From contig NZ_JAHXPB010000002.1 of assembly GCF_023147505.1 (NCBI RefSeq), positions 62,001 through 126,000 of the forward strand: a DNA stretch of 64,000 bases, read 5' to 3'. The translations under genes and the position numbers were made by a program. Below, piece by piece: positions 19,526 through 28,247 of this stretch. The notes below the pieces were generated by a model, which was not told where the DNA came from, made no database searches, and worked only from the letters and a program-made list of their open reading frames with translations. Every line of letters starts with the position of its first letter. Position 1 is the stretch's first letter. The DNA comes from Brevundimonas sp. EYE_349 (GTDB lineage Bacteria; Pseudomonadota; Alphaproteobacteria; Caulobacterales; Caulobacteraceae).

Positions 19526-20364
19526 CCGCCGCCCCGACCGAGGCGCCGCCTCTGCTGGTCGAACGGGACGGGCCCATCGTTCGGCTCGTTTTCAATCGTC
19601 CCAAGGCGGGCAACGCCATCGATGTCCCGATGGCCAAGGCGCTGATGGAGGCCGCGATCGCCTGCGACGAGGATCCCGCCGTCCGCTGCGTGGTCCTGAC
19701 TGGCGCCGGGCGGATGTTTTGCGTCGGCGGGGACGTCAAGCTGTTCTCCTCGGCCGGCGAGCGCATTCCGCATCTGCTGAAGGAACTGACCAGCTACCTG
19801 CACTCGGCCATCTCGCGCCTGGCGCGGATGCAGAAGCCGCTGGTCACCGTCGTCAACGGACCGGCGGCCGGGGCCGGGTTCAGTCTGGCGCTGCTGGGGG
19901 ATGTCGCCCTGGCCTCGCGCGAGGCCAGCTTCACCCTGGCCTACGGCAAGTTGGGACTGTCGCCCGATGGCGGATCGACCTGGCTGCTGCCCCGTCTGAT
20001 CGGCCTGCGCCGGGCGCAGGAGCTGATGCTCACCGATCCCACCCTGACCGCCACGCAGGCGGCGGACCTGGGGCTGGTGACGCGGTTGTGCGATCCCGAC
20101 GAGTCGGGCCAGGCGCCGGCCGGCCCGACGACGCTCTCGGCCCAGGCCGCCATTCTGACCGACACCCTGTCGCGCGGCGGCGTCCAGGCCTGGGGTCGCA
20201 CGCGGGAGCTTCTGCTGAACGCCTATGGCGCATCGCTCGAGAGCCACCTCGAGGCCGAGGCCCGCGCCATCGCAAATGCCGGACGCGGCGCAGAGAGTCG
20301 CGAGGGGATCGCCGCCTTCGTCGAGCGCAGACCGGCGAACTTCATCGCCGCAGCCGACGCTTAA
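19522..20364 (+). CDS. enoyl-CoA hydratase/isomerase family protein
   Basis: A 280-aa crotonase-fold protein. The oxyanion-hole regions are recognisable: FCVGGDVKLFSS (first) and GPAAGAGFSLALLGDVALAS (second), followed by LAYGKLGLSPDGGSTWLLPRL where the catalytic acid region lies. The PDGGST pattern is common in hydratases and isomerases of the PaaG/EchA type. It overlaps the kinase gene by 4 nt (ATGA). As third enzyme after dehydrogenase and kinase, it would hydrate or isomerise the enoyl-CoA formed, handing a 3-hydroxyacyl-CoA to the divergently encoded SDR and thiolase. Confidence 0.92.
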   Translation: MTAAPTEAPPLLVERDGPIVRLVFNRPKAGNAIDVPMAKALMEAAIACDEDPAVRCVVLTGAGRMFCVGGDVKLFSSAGERIPHLLKELTSYLHSAISRLARMQKPLVTVVNGPAAGAGFSLALLGDVALASREASFTLAYGKLGLSPDGGSTWLLPRLIGLRRAQELMLTDPTLTATQAADLGLVTRLCDPDESGQAPAGPTTLSAQAAILTDTLSRGGVQAWGRTRELLLNAYGASLESHLEAEARAIANAGRGAESREGIAAFVERRPANFIAAADA

Positions 20365-20401
20365 AAAGCAGCCCAAAGGGCGCACATCACGGGGAAACAC
20401 C

Positions 20402-21703
20402 ATGACGGACGACACCATCGGCGAACGGCCAGCCGATCCTGCCCCGCGACGCACCGCATACCACTACTATGTCGTGGCGGTCCTGGTGCTGATCTATGCG
20501 GTGAACTTTCTCGACCGCCAGATCATGGCCATTCTGGTGGCGCCGATCGGCAAGGACCTGCATCTCTCGGACACCCAACTGGGCATGCTGAGCGGCGTCG
20601 CCTTCGCCCTGTTCTACGCCACGCTGGGCCTGCCCATCGCGCGTCTGGCCGATCGCTACAATCGGGTGCGGATCATCGCCGTCTCCTGCGCGATCTGGAG
20701 CGGCTTCACCGTGTGTTGCGGTCTGGCGGGCAACTTCCTGCAACTGGCCGCCGCCCGGATCGGGGTCGGCATAGGCGAGGCCGGCGGATCGCCGCCGAGC
20801 TACAGCATCATCGCCGACTATTTCCCCCCGCAGGATCGCGGCTACGCCATGTCCCTCTATTCGCTGGGCATCCCCCTGGGCATCACGCTGGGGACCGCGT
20901 TCGGCGCCCTCGTGGCCAATACCTATGGCTGGCGCGTCGCCTTCTTCGCGGCCGGGGCGCCCGGGATCGTTCTGGCCGTGCTTCTTGTGACCACGGTGCG
21001 CGAGCCGCTGCGGGGCGGTCTGGACCGGCTGAAACAGGCGTCGATCACATCGTCGCTGCCGACCGCGCTTCGCGCCTTCTTCTCCAATCCGGTGCTGCGG
21101 TCCACGGCCTTGTCAGCCGGCCTTTCGGCCTTCTGCGGCTATGGGGCCACGGCCTGGGCGCCAGCCTATCTGATCCGCACCCTGGGCATGACCCTGCCCG
21201 AGGTCGCCCTGTGGTACAGTCTGGTCAACGGCGTCGCCATGGCGACGGGCATCTTCCTCAGCGGCTGGGTCGCCGACCGGTGGGCGCGCACCAATCCCGG
21301 CGCCTATGCGCTGATGCCCGCCATCGGTCTGCTGATCACCTTGCCCTTCTTCATCGGCTTCCTGACAGCGCATAGCTGGACCTTGGCCCTGCTGCTCTTC
21401 GTCGTCCCCGGCCTGACCTTCAGCATGTATCTGGCCCCTGCGCTTTCGGTGATCCAGAACGCTGTCCATCCCAGCGAACGCAGCACTTCGGGCGCCATCC
21501 TGCTGCTGATGATCAATCTGATCGGCCTGAGCGGCGGTCCGTTCCTGGTCGGGTGGGTCAGCGACGCCCTGGCTCCGCGTTTCGGCGCCGAGTCGCTTCG
21601 TTTCGGACTCGCGGCGCTGATCCCGGCCATCCTGCTGGCGGTCGTCGTCCTGTTCAGAGGCGCGGTGCTGTTGCGCCGACGCGCGGCCGCGGCTCAGGCC
21701 TGA
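20402..21703 (+). CDS. MFS transporter, spinster-like
   Basis: A 433-aa major-facilitator permease with about 12 helices. The N-terminal YAVNFLDRQIMAILVAPI and the loop 2-3 motif GLPIARLADRYNRVRII are typical of the spinster-like (COG0477) subgroup, frequent in Sphingomonad and Caulobacterales catabolic clusters. Starts at ATG 20402, 37 nt after the hydratase stop, and ends the operon just before a hairpin terminator. It likely moves the operon's substrate, or an intermediate, across the inner membrane. Direction and ligand cannot be read from sequence. Confidence 0.9.
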   Translation: MTDDTIGERPADPAPRRTAYHYYVVAVLVLIYAVNFLDRQIMAILVAPIGKDLHLSDTQLGMLSGVAFALFYATLGLPIARLADRYNRVRIIAVSCAIWSGFTVCCGLAGNFLQLAAARIGVGIGEAGGSPPSYSIIADYFPPQDRGYAMSLYSLGIPLGITLGTAFGALVANTYGWRVAFFAAGAPGIVLAVLLVTTVREPLRGGLDRLKQASITSSLPTALRAFFSNPVLRSTALSAGLSAFCGYGATAWAPAYLIRTLGMTLPEVALWYSLVNGVAMATGIFLSGWVADRWARTNPGAYALMPAIGLLITLPFFIGFLTAHSWTLALLLFVVPGLTFSMYLAPALSVIQNAVHPSERSTSGAILLLMINLIGLSGGPFLVGWVSDALAPRFGAESLRFGLAALIPAILLAVVVLFRGAVLLRRRAAAAQA

Positions 21704-21750
21704 AGCGCGCCAAGCCGCTCCTTTCAAGACTCGCTCCAACGACAACAAAG

Positions 21751-21774
21751 GGCCGCCGGATCGCTCCGGCGGCC
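21751..21774. terminator. bidirectional hairpin between convergent genes
   Basis: 10-bp perfect GC-rich stem (GGCCGCCGGA/TCCGGCGGCC) with a TCGC loop, midway between the MFS gene and the convergent TonB receptor. On the minus strand it is followed by CTTTGTTGT, a modest T-rich tract. Confidence 0.7.
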
Positions 21775-21821
21775 TGAAGGCGTTGAGACTTCGCCCGGGA
21801 AGACGAATCGCTCGGCGAGAA

Positions 21822-24056
21822 CTAGAACTTCACCTCCAGCGACACGCCGAAGAGACGGCCGGGGTTGTCGAACAGGAAGGTCGAGATGCTGGCGATCCGC
21901 GACGCATAGGTCAGATAGTCCTGGTCGAACAGATTGGTGGCGTAGAGGGACAGGGTGTAACCGGCCGCCTGACCACCGCTCAGATTGATCTGGGCGTCCA
22001 CCGTCGTATAGGCCTTCTGCATGAACAGCGGATCGTTGACGCTGGAGACCAGACGCTCCGATCCGTAGGCCACATTGGCCTGCAGTCGAACATTGTCGAA
22101 CAGATCGCCGGGCGAACCGATCGGGAAGGTGTAGGACGGCATGAAGCTGGCCGTCCATTCCGGCGCGAACGAGAAGGGCGTGCCGCTCAGGTCGACGCCA
22201 TTGACGACATAGTTGGTGTATTTGGCGTCCAGATAGCCGACCGATCCCCGAAGCTGCAGGCCGTCCATCGGCTTGACGACGGTCTCCAGCTCGACGCCGC
22301 GGGTGCGGGCGCCGGCGATGTTGCGCGTGACCATGATGAAGCCGGTGCCGGTGGACTCGGTCTGGCTGCGCTGCAGATCCTCGAACTTGGTGTCGTAGAT
22401 CGCCAGGTTCACCAGCCAGCGTCGGTCGTAGAATTCGGTCTTGGCGCCGACTTCCCAGGAGGTCGAGGTCTCGGGCCCGTATCCGCCCACCGACTGGGCC
22501 AGCGATCCGACCAGACCGATGAAGCCGCCGCCGCGATAGCCTTCGGAATAACGGCCATAAACCATCTTGGTGTCGTCGATCTGATAGTTCAGACCGGCCT
22601 CGATCGAGAAGTTGTCGTCCTTGCGGCTCTGGGTGTTGTCCATGGCCGGCGTCGCCGCCCCCGGCGCCCGCAGGGAGAAGTTGTGCTCGGTCTCGTCCCA
22701 GGACTTGCGCGCCCCGAACGAGGCCGTCAGCCGGTCGGTGACGTCATAGTCGAGGTGGGTGAACAGCGCATAGCTGGTCCGCACCGTTTGGCTGGCCTGG
22801 TTGGACACGGAAACCCCCGCCGCCGGGCTGAAGCGCGTGTACTGCGGCTGGGTCTGGTCGGAGGTGCTGTGATTGTAATAGGCGGCGACCAGCCAGGCGA
22901 GACGCCCGCCCAGGTCCAGACCTCCGTTCTCTTCCGACGACAGCCGGAGTTCCTGGGAGAAGGACTTCACCCGGAAGATCTGATCGTTGACGTGGAAGAC
23001 CGGAACCGGCGTGATGTCCAGATCCGCGTCATTCAGCAGCGAATACCGGCGATAGCCGCTGATCGCGCTGAGCTTGGCGCCGTTCAGGCTCCATTCGGCG
23101 TCAGCGGTGATGTTGTGGTCCCGCGCCCGAGGCCGATCATTGTAGTCGATGTTCATCACCCGGCGCTTGTCCAGGTCCGTGGTGCAATACCCCCAGTTCG
23201 CGCATGGGAAGGCGGTGGCCGGCGTGGCGACGCGCCCGACGGACTGGGTGGGATGGCGCGCCGAATAATCGGCGGTCACATACAGGTTGAAGTCCGGCGT
23301 CGGCTCGAACACCACGGCGCCCCGCACGGTCCAGGTATCCTCGGCGCCCCCGTCCTCCCCGCCCGGGAAGCGGTTCTCGATATAGCCGTCGCGTTTGCGA
23401 TAATAGCCGTACAGCTTGCCGGCCAGCACGTCATGAAGGATGGGGAAGGTCGTCAGCGCCTGGGTCTGAACCAGGTTGTAACTGCCGTATTCCGCCTGAA
23501 TCTTGGTGCTGGGATCGGCGCCCGGCTTGGGACGGATGCGTTGCAGCAGAAGCGCGCCGGCGCTGGCGTTCTTGCCCAGCAGGGTGGATTGCGGACCACG
23601 CAACACCTCGACCCGGTCGGTGTCGAACAGTTCGGCCAGGGCGCCGGACACCGTGGGTTGGTAGACGCCATCGACATAGAGGGCCACACCCGGCTCGGTC
23701 GCGACCTCGGTGCCGACCACGCCAAAGCCCCGCAGGAAGATCAGCGGGGTGCCGCTGGCGGTCGGGTTCTGCGAAATCTGCAGATTGGGAACCGTGCTGG
23801 ACAGGGCGCGAACGTCCGGCGCGTGCAGATCCTGGATCATCTGGGCGTTGACCACGGAAACCGCGATCGGCGTCTCCTGCACCGACTCGTCGCGCAGTCG
23901 CGAACCGGTGACGACGATTTCGTCGACGACCGTCGCTTCCTCGCCCTGCTGGGGCTGGGCGGTCGGCTGTGGGCTGGTCTGCGCCCATGCCGCGCCTGTC
24001 GCGCAAGTCAGGGCCAGCGCGCTGGCCGCCGTGAGAATATGTTTCTTGAGCTTCAT
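21822..24056 (-). CDS. TonB-dependent receptor
   Basis: A 744-aa outer-membrane receptor. Signal peptide MKLKKHILTAASALALTCATG...WAQ, TonB box VDEIVVTGSRLR, plug with GPQSTLLGKNASAGALLL, and a barrel ending LFGVSLEVKF. Start ATG 24056 has GGAGG about 9 nt upstream; the longer frame to 24146 lacks a ribosome site. The family is that of the large catabolic receptors (compare 31847-34087, same overall architecture). It lies directly downstream (139 nt) of an AraC regulator gene on the same strand and may be controlled by it. It probably imports a hydrophobic or organic-acid substrate rather than iron. Confidence 0.93.
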   Translation of the reverse strand: MKLKKHILTAASALALTCATGAAWAQTSPQPTAQPQQGEEATVVDEIVVTGSRLRDESVQETPIAVSVVNAQMIQDLHAPDVRALSSTVPNLQISQNPTASGTPLIFLRGFGVVGTEVATEPGVALYVDGVYQPTVSGALAELFDTDRVEVLRGPQSTLLGKNASAGALLLQRIRPKPGADPSTKIQAEYGSYNLVQTQALTTFPILHDVLAGKLYGYYRKRDGYIENRFPGGEDGGAEDTWTVRGAVVFEPTPDFNLYVTADYSARHPTQSVGRVATPATAFPCANWGYCTTDLDKRRVMNIDYNDRPRARDHNITADAEWSLNGAKLSAISGYRRYSLLNDADLDITPVPVFHVNDQIFRVKSFSQELRLSSEENGGLDLGGRLAWLVAAYYNHSTSDQTQPQYTRFSPAAGVSVSNQASQTVRTSYALFTHLDYDVTDRLTASFGARKSWDETEHNFSLRAPGAATPAMDNTQSRKDDNFSIEAGLNYQIDDTKMVYGRYSEGYRGGGFIGLVGSLAQSVGGYGPETSTSWEVGAKTEFYDRRWLVNLAIYDTKFEDLQRSQTESTGTGFIMVTRNIAGARTRGVELETVVKPMDGLQLRGSVGYLDAKYTNYVVNGVDLSGTPFSFAPEWTASFMPSYTFPIGSPGDLFDNVRLQANVAYGSERLVSSVNDPLFMQKAYTTVDAQINLSGGQAAGYTLSLYATNLFDQDYLTYASRIASISTFLFDNPGRLFGVSLEVKF

Positions 24057-24195
24057 TCTATGTCCTCCCTTGATTGTTTTGTTTGATTTGGCACGCGCAC
24101 GGGTTCGCATTCCGGGGCGGGTGGGCCTCGGGGCGATCTCGTTCACGGTTCTGACGACGGGCCGCCGGCGGCGGCTGATCCTGACGTGGCGCGCG

Positions 24196-25092
24196 CTACG
24201 CCATCTTCGCCCCCTGGCGCCGGGCGCGGAAACTCGTCGGGGTCTCGCCCAGGTGCGTCTTGAAGGCCCGGTTGAAGTGGCTCTGGCTGGTGAAACCCAG
24301 CAGATCCGCGATGACCTTCATGGAGGTGTCGGATTCGGCCAGCATGCGCTGCGCCCGATCAAGTCGCGCCTTCAGAACATACTGGTGCGGGCTGGTTCCC
24401 GTGGCCTTCTTGAAGACGCGGCAGAAATGCGATGGCGTCAGGCCGGACCGGGCGGCCATCTCCTCGACGCTGTATTCCGCCTCCGGATGCTCGCTGACCG
24501 CATTCATGATGTGATGGATGCGATAGGAGGAGAAGGCCGAGGTCGGCAGGGCGCTGGCCGGCGCCGTCGCCGCGCCGCGCAGCATGTGCGCCTTCAGCGC
24601 GTCGATCAGGGCCGAGACATAGGCGTCGCGGGCGCCGGACGCCGGCTGATACAGTTCGGTCGAAATCTGCCGCGCCAGGGCGCTGCCCAAGGGATCGGCG
24701 AAGGCGAAGCGGAAGTTGGCGAACTGGTCCAGGACCGACGCCGCTTCCAGCCCGTGAGAATCGACCGACAAGGTGATGCAGTCCAGTTCGCCGTCCACCA
24801 GCCACCGCGTGGGCATGGTGGCCGGCACGATGGTCGCGGCGCCCGGGAAGGACGTCGCCTCGCTCCAGCCGTCCCTCACCCACGTGCGCACGTCGGCCTT
24901 ACCGGCCAGCTGAACCACGAAAAGGGGATCGGGAAGGGCCGGAAGCGCATAGCTGCCCAGGAACTGGCGCCAACGGCTGAACCGCCACCGGCCATCGCTT
25001 GAGGCGACGCTGATCTCGGGCCCGCGGCGCAGGGTGTCCTTGATGATCGCTTCCGCGCTCCCAGACCGCTCCTGCAGCAGCGCGCCCTGCAT
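24196..25092 (-). CDS. AraC-family transcriptional regulator
   Basis: A 298-aa regulator with an N-terminal ligand-sensing region and a C-terminal double helix-turn-helix (about residues 195-290): EEMAARSGLTPSHFCRVFKK, GTSPHQYVLKARLDRAQRML and VIADLLGFTSQSHFNRAFKT. It is clearly paralogous to the regulator at 29717-30589 along its whole length, including the N-terminal RFSRWRQFLGSYALPALPDP block. Each paralogue sits beside a TonB receptor. Start at ATG 25092. A partial copy (12 of 15) of the repeated ATTTGACGATT-type element lies upstream at 25328-25342, which fits self-control. The inducer is unknown. Confidence 0.92.
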   Translation of the reverse strand: MQGALLQERSGSAEAIIKDTLRRGPEISVASSDGRWRFSRWRQFLGSYALPALPDPLFVVQLAGKADVRTWVRDGWSEATSFPGAATIVPATMPTRWLVDGELDCITLSVDSHGLEAASVLDQFANFRFAFADPLGSALARQISTELYQPASGARDAYVSALIDALKAHMLRGAATAPASALPTSAFSSYRIHHIMNAVSEHPEAEYSVEEMAARSGLTPSHFCRVFKKATGTSPHQYVLKARLDRAQRMLAESDTSMKVIADLLGFTSQSHFNRAFKTHLGETPTSFRARRQGAKMA

Positions 25093-25413
25093 CAGACGCC
25101 CCCGTCGCAGACGATGGCGCGCGGCGTGCCGGGCGCATCGAGGACGCTAGAGAACGGCGACGGCGCCCGGACCGCCTGCGCGGACGGTCGGGTTTGACGG
25201 AACTCGCGATTCGACTGGCCTTGCGCCCGCATCCTGCTTCCCTCTCCATCGGCGGCTGAACCGCTCTTATGAACCCTCATTATGCGCACGATACGCAACA
25301 TAGGCATTGCCGAATCTGGGTGCGGCTTTTGTCGTTTTTTGCTTTTGGGCCGCGCCGCGCCGATCAACGGGTTTCAGGCATGGCGAACGCTGGCGCTGTC
25401 GCGCGCCATCGGT
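25093..25413. other. intergenic region, no gene
   Basis: 321 bp between the AraC start and the end of the ferredoxin reductase gene. No credible coding frame. It should hold the promoter of the AraC gene, and contains a candidate partial regulator element. Confidence 0.6.
25328..25342 (+). promoter_or_regulatory. partial third copy of the repeated regulator element
   Basis: TTTGTCGTTTTTTGC matches TTTGACGATTCTTGC (15613-15627) at 12 of 15 positions. It lies about 236 bp upstream of the AraC gene. Short and T-rich, so chance similarity is possible. Confidence 0.3.
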
Positions 25414-26613
25414 TCAGTCGGACAGGGCCTCGACGCCTGCCCCGCCGGCGACGAGGGCCCGACCGCGCATGAAGGCCTTGGCGGCGTTGACGGCGTCCAC
25501 GGCGATGATCCGCCCGCCGCGAAGATAGGTCACGGAGAAGCTGCGTGAAGCCGGGTCTCCGCGAACGATTTCCTGATCGAACCCGCCAGACAGGCCGACC
25601 GTCTGAAGCTTGAGATCGTACTGGTTCGACCAGAACCAGGGCAAGGCGTCATGATCACGCCCCTGGCCTGTCAGTTCGCGCGCCACCGTCGCCGCCTGCT
25701 CCGACACGCTGGGAACGGATTCGATCCGCGTCCGCTCGCCCCCGGCGTAGGCGTTGATCTGGTTGGCGCAGTCGCCAATGGCGAATACGTCCGACAGACT
25801 GGTCCGGCAACGCAGGTCGACATCGACGCCATTGGTCGCCGTCGCCCCCGCCCTTTCCAGGGCCGCGACATTGGGCGTTATGCCAACGCCCACGATCACC
25901 AGGTCCGCCGCCAATTTCTCGCCGCCCGTCAGAACGACATGAGAAATCCGCGCGTCGCCCTCCAGACGATCGACGCCCTGACCCAGGCGGATATCCACGC
26001 CGTGCGTCCGATGCTCCGCTTCGAAGAAGGCCGACAGGGCCGGTCCAGCGACGCGCGACAGCAGTCGCGTCTGGGCTTCGACGAGCGTGACGGCCTTGCC
26101 CAGTTTCCTCAGCACGGCGGCGGCTTCCAACCCGATATAGCCGCCGCCGACGATGACGACCCGGTCGACCCTCGGCAGTTCGCCCAGGATCGCGTCGATA
26201 TCCGCGCGGCTGCGGACGGCGTGGACGCCCGCCAAATTCGCTCCGTCACAGGTCAGCCTGCGAGGCGAACCGCCGGCCGCCCAGACCAGCACCCCGTAGG
26301 ACAGGCTGTCGCCCGAGGCCGTCCGCGCGGTCTTGGCCAGGGGGTCCAACCCAACCACGGTTTCGCCGCTGACGAGCGTCACCGCCTTGTCCTGCCAATA
26401 GGCCGCGGGGCGCAGATGCAGCCGGTCGAACGTCTTCTCCGATGCGAAATACTCCTTGGACAGCGGCGGTCGTTCATAGGGAAGCTCGACCTCATCGCCG
26501 ACGATGGTGATCGATCCTTCGAACCCCAGTTGACGCAGTGAGATGGCGGTCTGGGCGCCGCCCTGGCCGCCGCCGACGATCAGAACGTCCTGATGAGACG
26601 GGACCACGGCCAT
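25414..26613 (-). CDS. NADH-ferredoxin reductase (FAD), P450 electron transfer
   Basis: A 399-aa FAD/NAD-dependent oxidoreductase of the putidaredoxin/rhodocoxin/terpredoxin reductase family. FAD dinucleotide site VLIVGGGQGGAQTAISLR at the N-terminus, LPYERPPLSKEYF, NAD site VVIVGGGYIGLEAAAVLRKL in the middle and the C-terminal FAD motif VFAIGDCANQ. Start ATG 26613, 4 nt after the ferredoxin stop; the open frame continues upstream through the ferredoxin gene and was trimmed. It would pass electrons from NADH to the adjacent [2Fe-2S] ferredoxin and on to the P450 encoded 4 kb upstream in the same direction. Confidence 0.93.
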   Translation of the reverse strand: MAVVPSHQDVLIVGGGQGGAQTAISLRQLGFEGSITIVGDEVELPYERPPLSKEYFASEKTFDRLHLRPAAYWQDKAVTLVSGETVVGLDPLAKTARTASGDSLSYGVLVWAAGGSPRRLTCDGANLAGVHAVRSRADIDAILGELPRVDRVVIVGGGYIGLEAAAVLRKLGKAVTLVEAQTRLLSRVAGPALSAFFEAEHRTHGVDIRLGQGVDRLEGDARISHVVLTGGEKLAADLVIVGVGITPNVAALERAGATATNGVDVDLRCRTSLSDVFAIGDCANQINAYAGGERTRIESVPSVSEQAATVARELTGQGRDHDALPWFWSNQYDLKLQTVGLSGGFDQEIVRGDPASRSFSVTYLRGGRIIAVDAVNAAKAFMRGRALVAGGAGVEALSD

Positions 26614-26617
26614 CGGC

Positions 26618-26932
26618 TCACTCCTCGGGCGCGATACGGACAACCAGGCCGTCGCTGTCGTCGGTGACGGCCAGTTGGCAGGACAGGCGCGAGTTCGGCT
26701 GACGATGCAGGCTGCATTCCAGCATATCGGCCTCGTCGCCCTCCATGGGCGCAAGGGTTTCGCCGCCGGCCTCGACAAAGACGTGACAGGTCGCGCACGA
26801 ACATGAGCCGCCGCACAGGGCCACGACTTCGTCGATACCGGCGTTGCGGATCGTCTCCATCACGGAGGCGCCGACGGCGGCGGCGATCGGCACGGCGTCG
26901 CCCCCACGAAGAATGACGGTCACGGTCGGCAT
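26618..26932 (-). CDS. [2Fe-2S] ferredoxin, adrenodoxin/putidaredoxin type
   Basis: A 104-aa ferredoxin. Four cluster Cys are visible in CGGSCSCATC (the C-x5-C-x2-C pattern) and in LSCQLAVTD. The acidic segment after the cluster loop (MEGDEADMLE) is the usual partner-binding helix. Start ATG 26932 (MPTVTVILRGG). It forms a pair with the reductase (4-nt gap). A terminator-like hairpin separates this pair from the alcohol dehydrogenase gene upstream, so it may also have its own promoter in the 170-bp gap. Confidence 0.94.
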   Translation of the reverse strand: MPTVTVILRGGDAVPIAAAVGASVMETIRNAGIDEVVALCGGSCSCATCHVFVEAGGETLAPMEGDEADMLECSLHRQPNSRLSCQLAVTDDSDGLVVRIAPEE

Positions 26933-27011
26933 CAGCGACGCTCCCGCCGAGAGGCGCCGCAAGCAGGCCGGGGTTGGGTGAAGGTGAAGGACATGGTCAG
27001 GCTTTCGAAAA

Positions 27012-27054
27012 CAAGAGCCCGCCGATCGCCCGGCCCAAAGGCGGCGATCGGCGG
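27012..27054 (-). terminator. intrinsic terminator-like hairpin inside the P450 gene cluster
   Basis: 12-bp perfect stem (CCGCCGATCGCC at 27019-27030 with GGCGATCGGCGG at 27043-27054) and a 12-nt loop. Read on the minus strand the stem is followed by CTCTTGTTTTCG. It lies between the alcohol dehydrogenase stop and the ferredoxin start and could separate or attenuate the two parts of the cluster. Confidence 0.55.
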
Positions 27055-27102
27055 AAGTTTCTCCGGGGAGGAGCGGAGGTCCGGCGGCGGCGACGCCGTG
27101 GA

Positions 27103-28206
27103 TCAGGGAATGAGGACGGCCTTGACGCATTCACCTCGGTGCTGCGCCTCGACGGCGGCGTTGATTTCGGACAGCGGCCAGGTCTTCGTCAGCTTCTCGA
27201 TGGGAAACCGTCCCTGGCGATGCAGATCGACCAGTTGGGGAATGAAGCCGTCCAGGTCGCTGTCGCCCTCGATGATGCCCTGGATGCGATGGCCGTAGGT
27301 GATCAGCCCGGCCAGGTTGACCGACAGGCTGCTCTCCGGCTTGGGCGGCACGCCGACCAGGCCCAGGACCCCGTGGCTCGAAAGACTGGCCAGCGCGGCC
27401 TCGACCACCGGCTCTCGCCCGCTGGTCTCGAAGGCGAAATCCACGCCGTCCGGCAGAATGGCGCGAATGGCGGCCGCCACGTCGCCGACCGCCGGATCGA
27501 TGACGTGCGTCGCGCCCAGTTCCAGCGCCATCTCGCGACGCGCCGCGATGGGCTCGACCAGGATAATGACGCCGCAGCCCTGGACGACCGCACCCATGAC
27601 GGCCGACAGCCCGACCGGACCGCCGCCGAAGACGGCCAGGGTGGACTCCGCCGGACAGGCCAGAGACCGCATTATCCCGCCCGCCCCCGTCTGGAACCCG
27701 CATCCGAGCGGGCCCAATATCTCCAGCGGCGCGTCGGGGTCTTCGATCTTGATCACATTACGCTCGAACGCCAGGGCGTGGCTGGCGAAGGACGACTGAC
27801 CGAAGAAGTTTGCTGAAATGGGCGCGCCGTCGATGCTGATCCCCGTCGATCCATCCTTGCGCGCGCCGGCATAGTTCAACGCCGGGAATTCACGGCAGTA
27901 GGACGGCAGATCGTCGTTGCAGCGCGAACAATGGCCGCAGCTGGCGAAGCTGAGAACCACCCGATCGCCGGGCGCGACCTTGGTCACTTCGGCGCCGACA
28001 GCCTCGACGATTCCCGCGCCTTCATGACCCAGGACGGCGGGCAGGGCGACGGGGATGAAGCCGTCGCGCGTGATGAGGTCGGTGTGACACAGGCCGACGC
28101 CGGTGATGCGGACCAGCACCTCATCGGCGCGCGGGGCTTCGATATCGACGGTCTCGACCGAAAAATCGGCATGAGGCTTACGGGCGACGGCGGCGGTGAT
28201 CTGCAT
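27103..28206 (-). CDS. zinc-dependent alcohol dehydrogenase (MDR family)
   Basis: A 367-aa NAD-dependent medium-chain alcohol dehydrogenase. Catalytic zinc ligands in GLCHTD and GHEGAGIVE; structural zinc Cys cluster CGHCSRCNDDLPSYC; Rossmann motif VFGGGPVGLSAVMG with an acidic residue after beta-2 (LVEP, NAD preference). The sequence resembles aryl/geraniol-type alcohol dehydrogenases (XylB, GeoA), which oxidise primary allylic or benzylic alcohols. It follows the aldehyde dehydrogenase by 41 nt. In this cluster it would oxidise the alcohol formed by the P450 to an aldehyde. Confidence 0.93.
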   Translation of the reverse strand: MQITAAVARKPHADFSVETVDIEAPRADEVLVRITGVGLCHTDLITRDGFIPVALPAVLGHEGAGIVEAVGAEVTKVAPGDRVVLSFASCGHCSRCNDDLPSYCREFPALNYAGARKDGSTGISIDGAPISANFFGQSSFASHALAFERNVIKIEDPDAPLEILGPLGCGFQTGAGGIMRSLACPAESTLAVFGGGPVGLSAVMGAVVQGCGVIILVEPIAARREMALELGATHVIDPAVGDVAAAIRAILPDGVDFAFETSGREPVVEAALASLSSHGVLGLVGVPPKPESSLSVNLAGLITYGHRIQGIIEGDSDLDGFIPQLVDLHRQGRFPIEKLTKTWPLSEINAAVEAQHRGECVKAVLIP

Positions 28207-28247
28207 GGTGGCGATCCTGATAACGCAGAGAACTGAGGCGTGAACGA

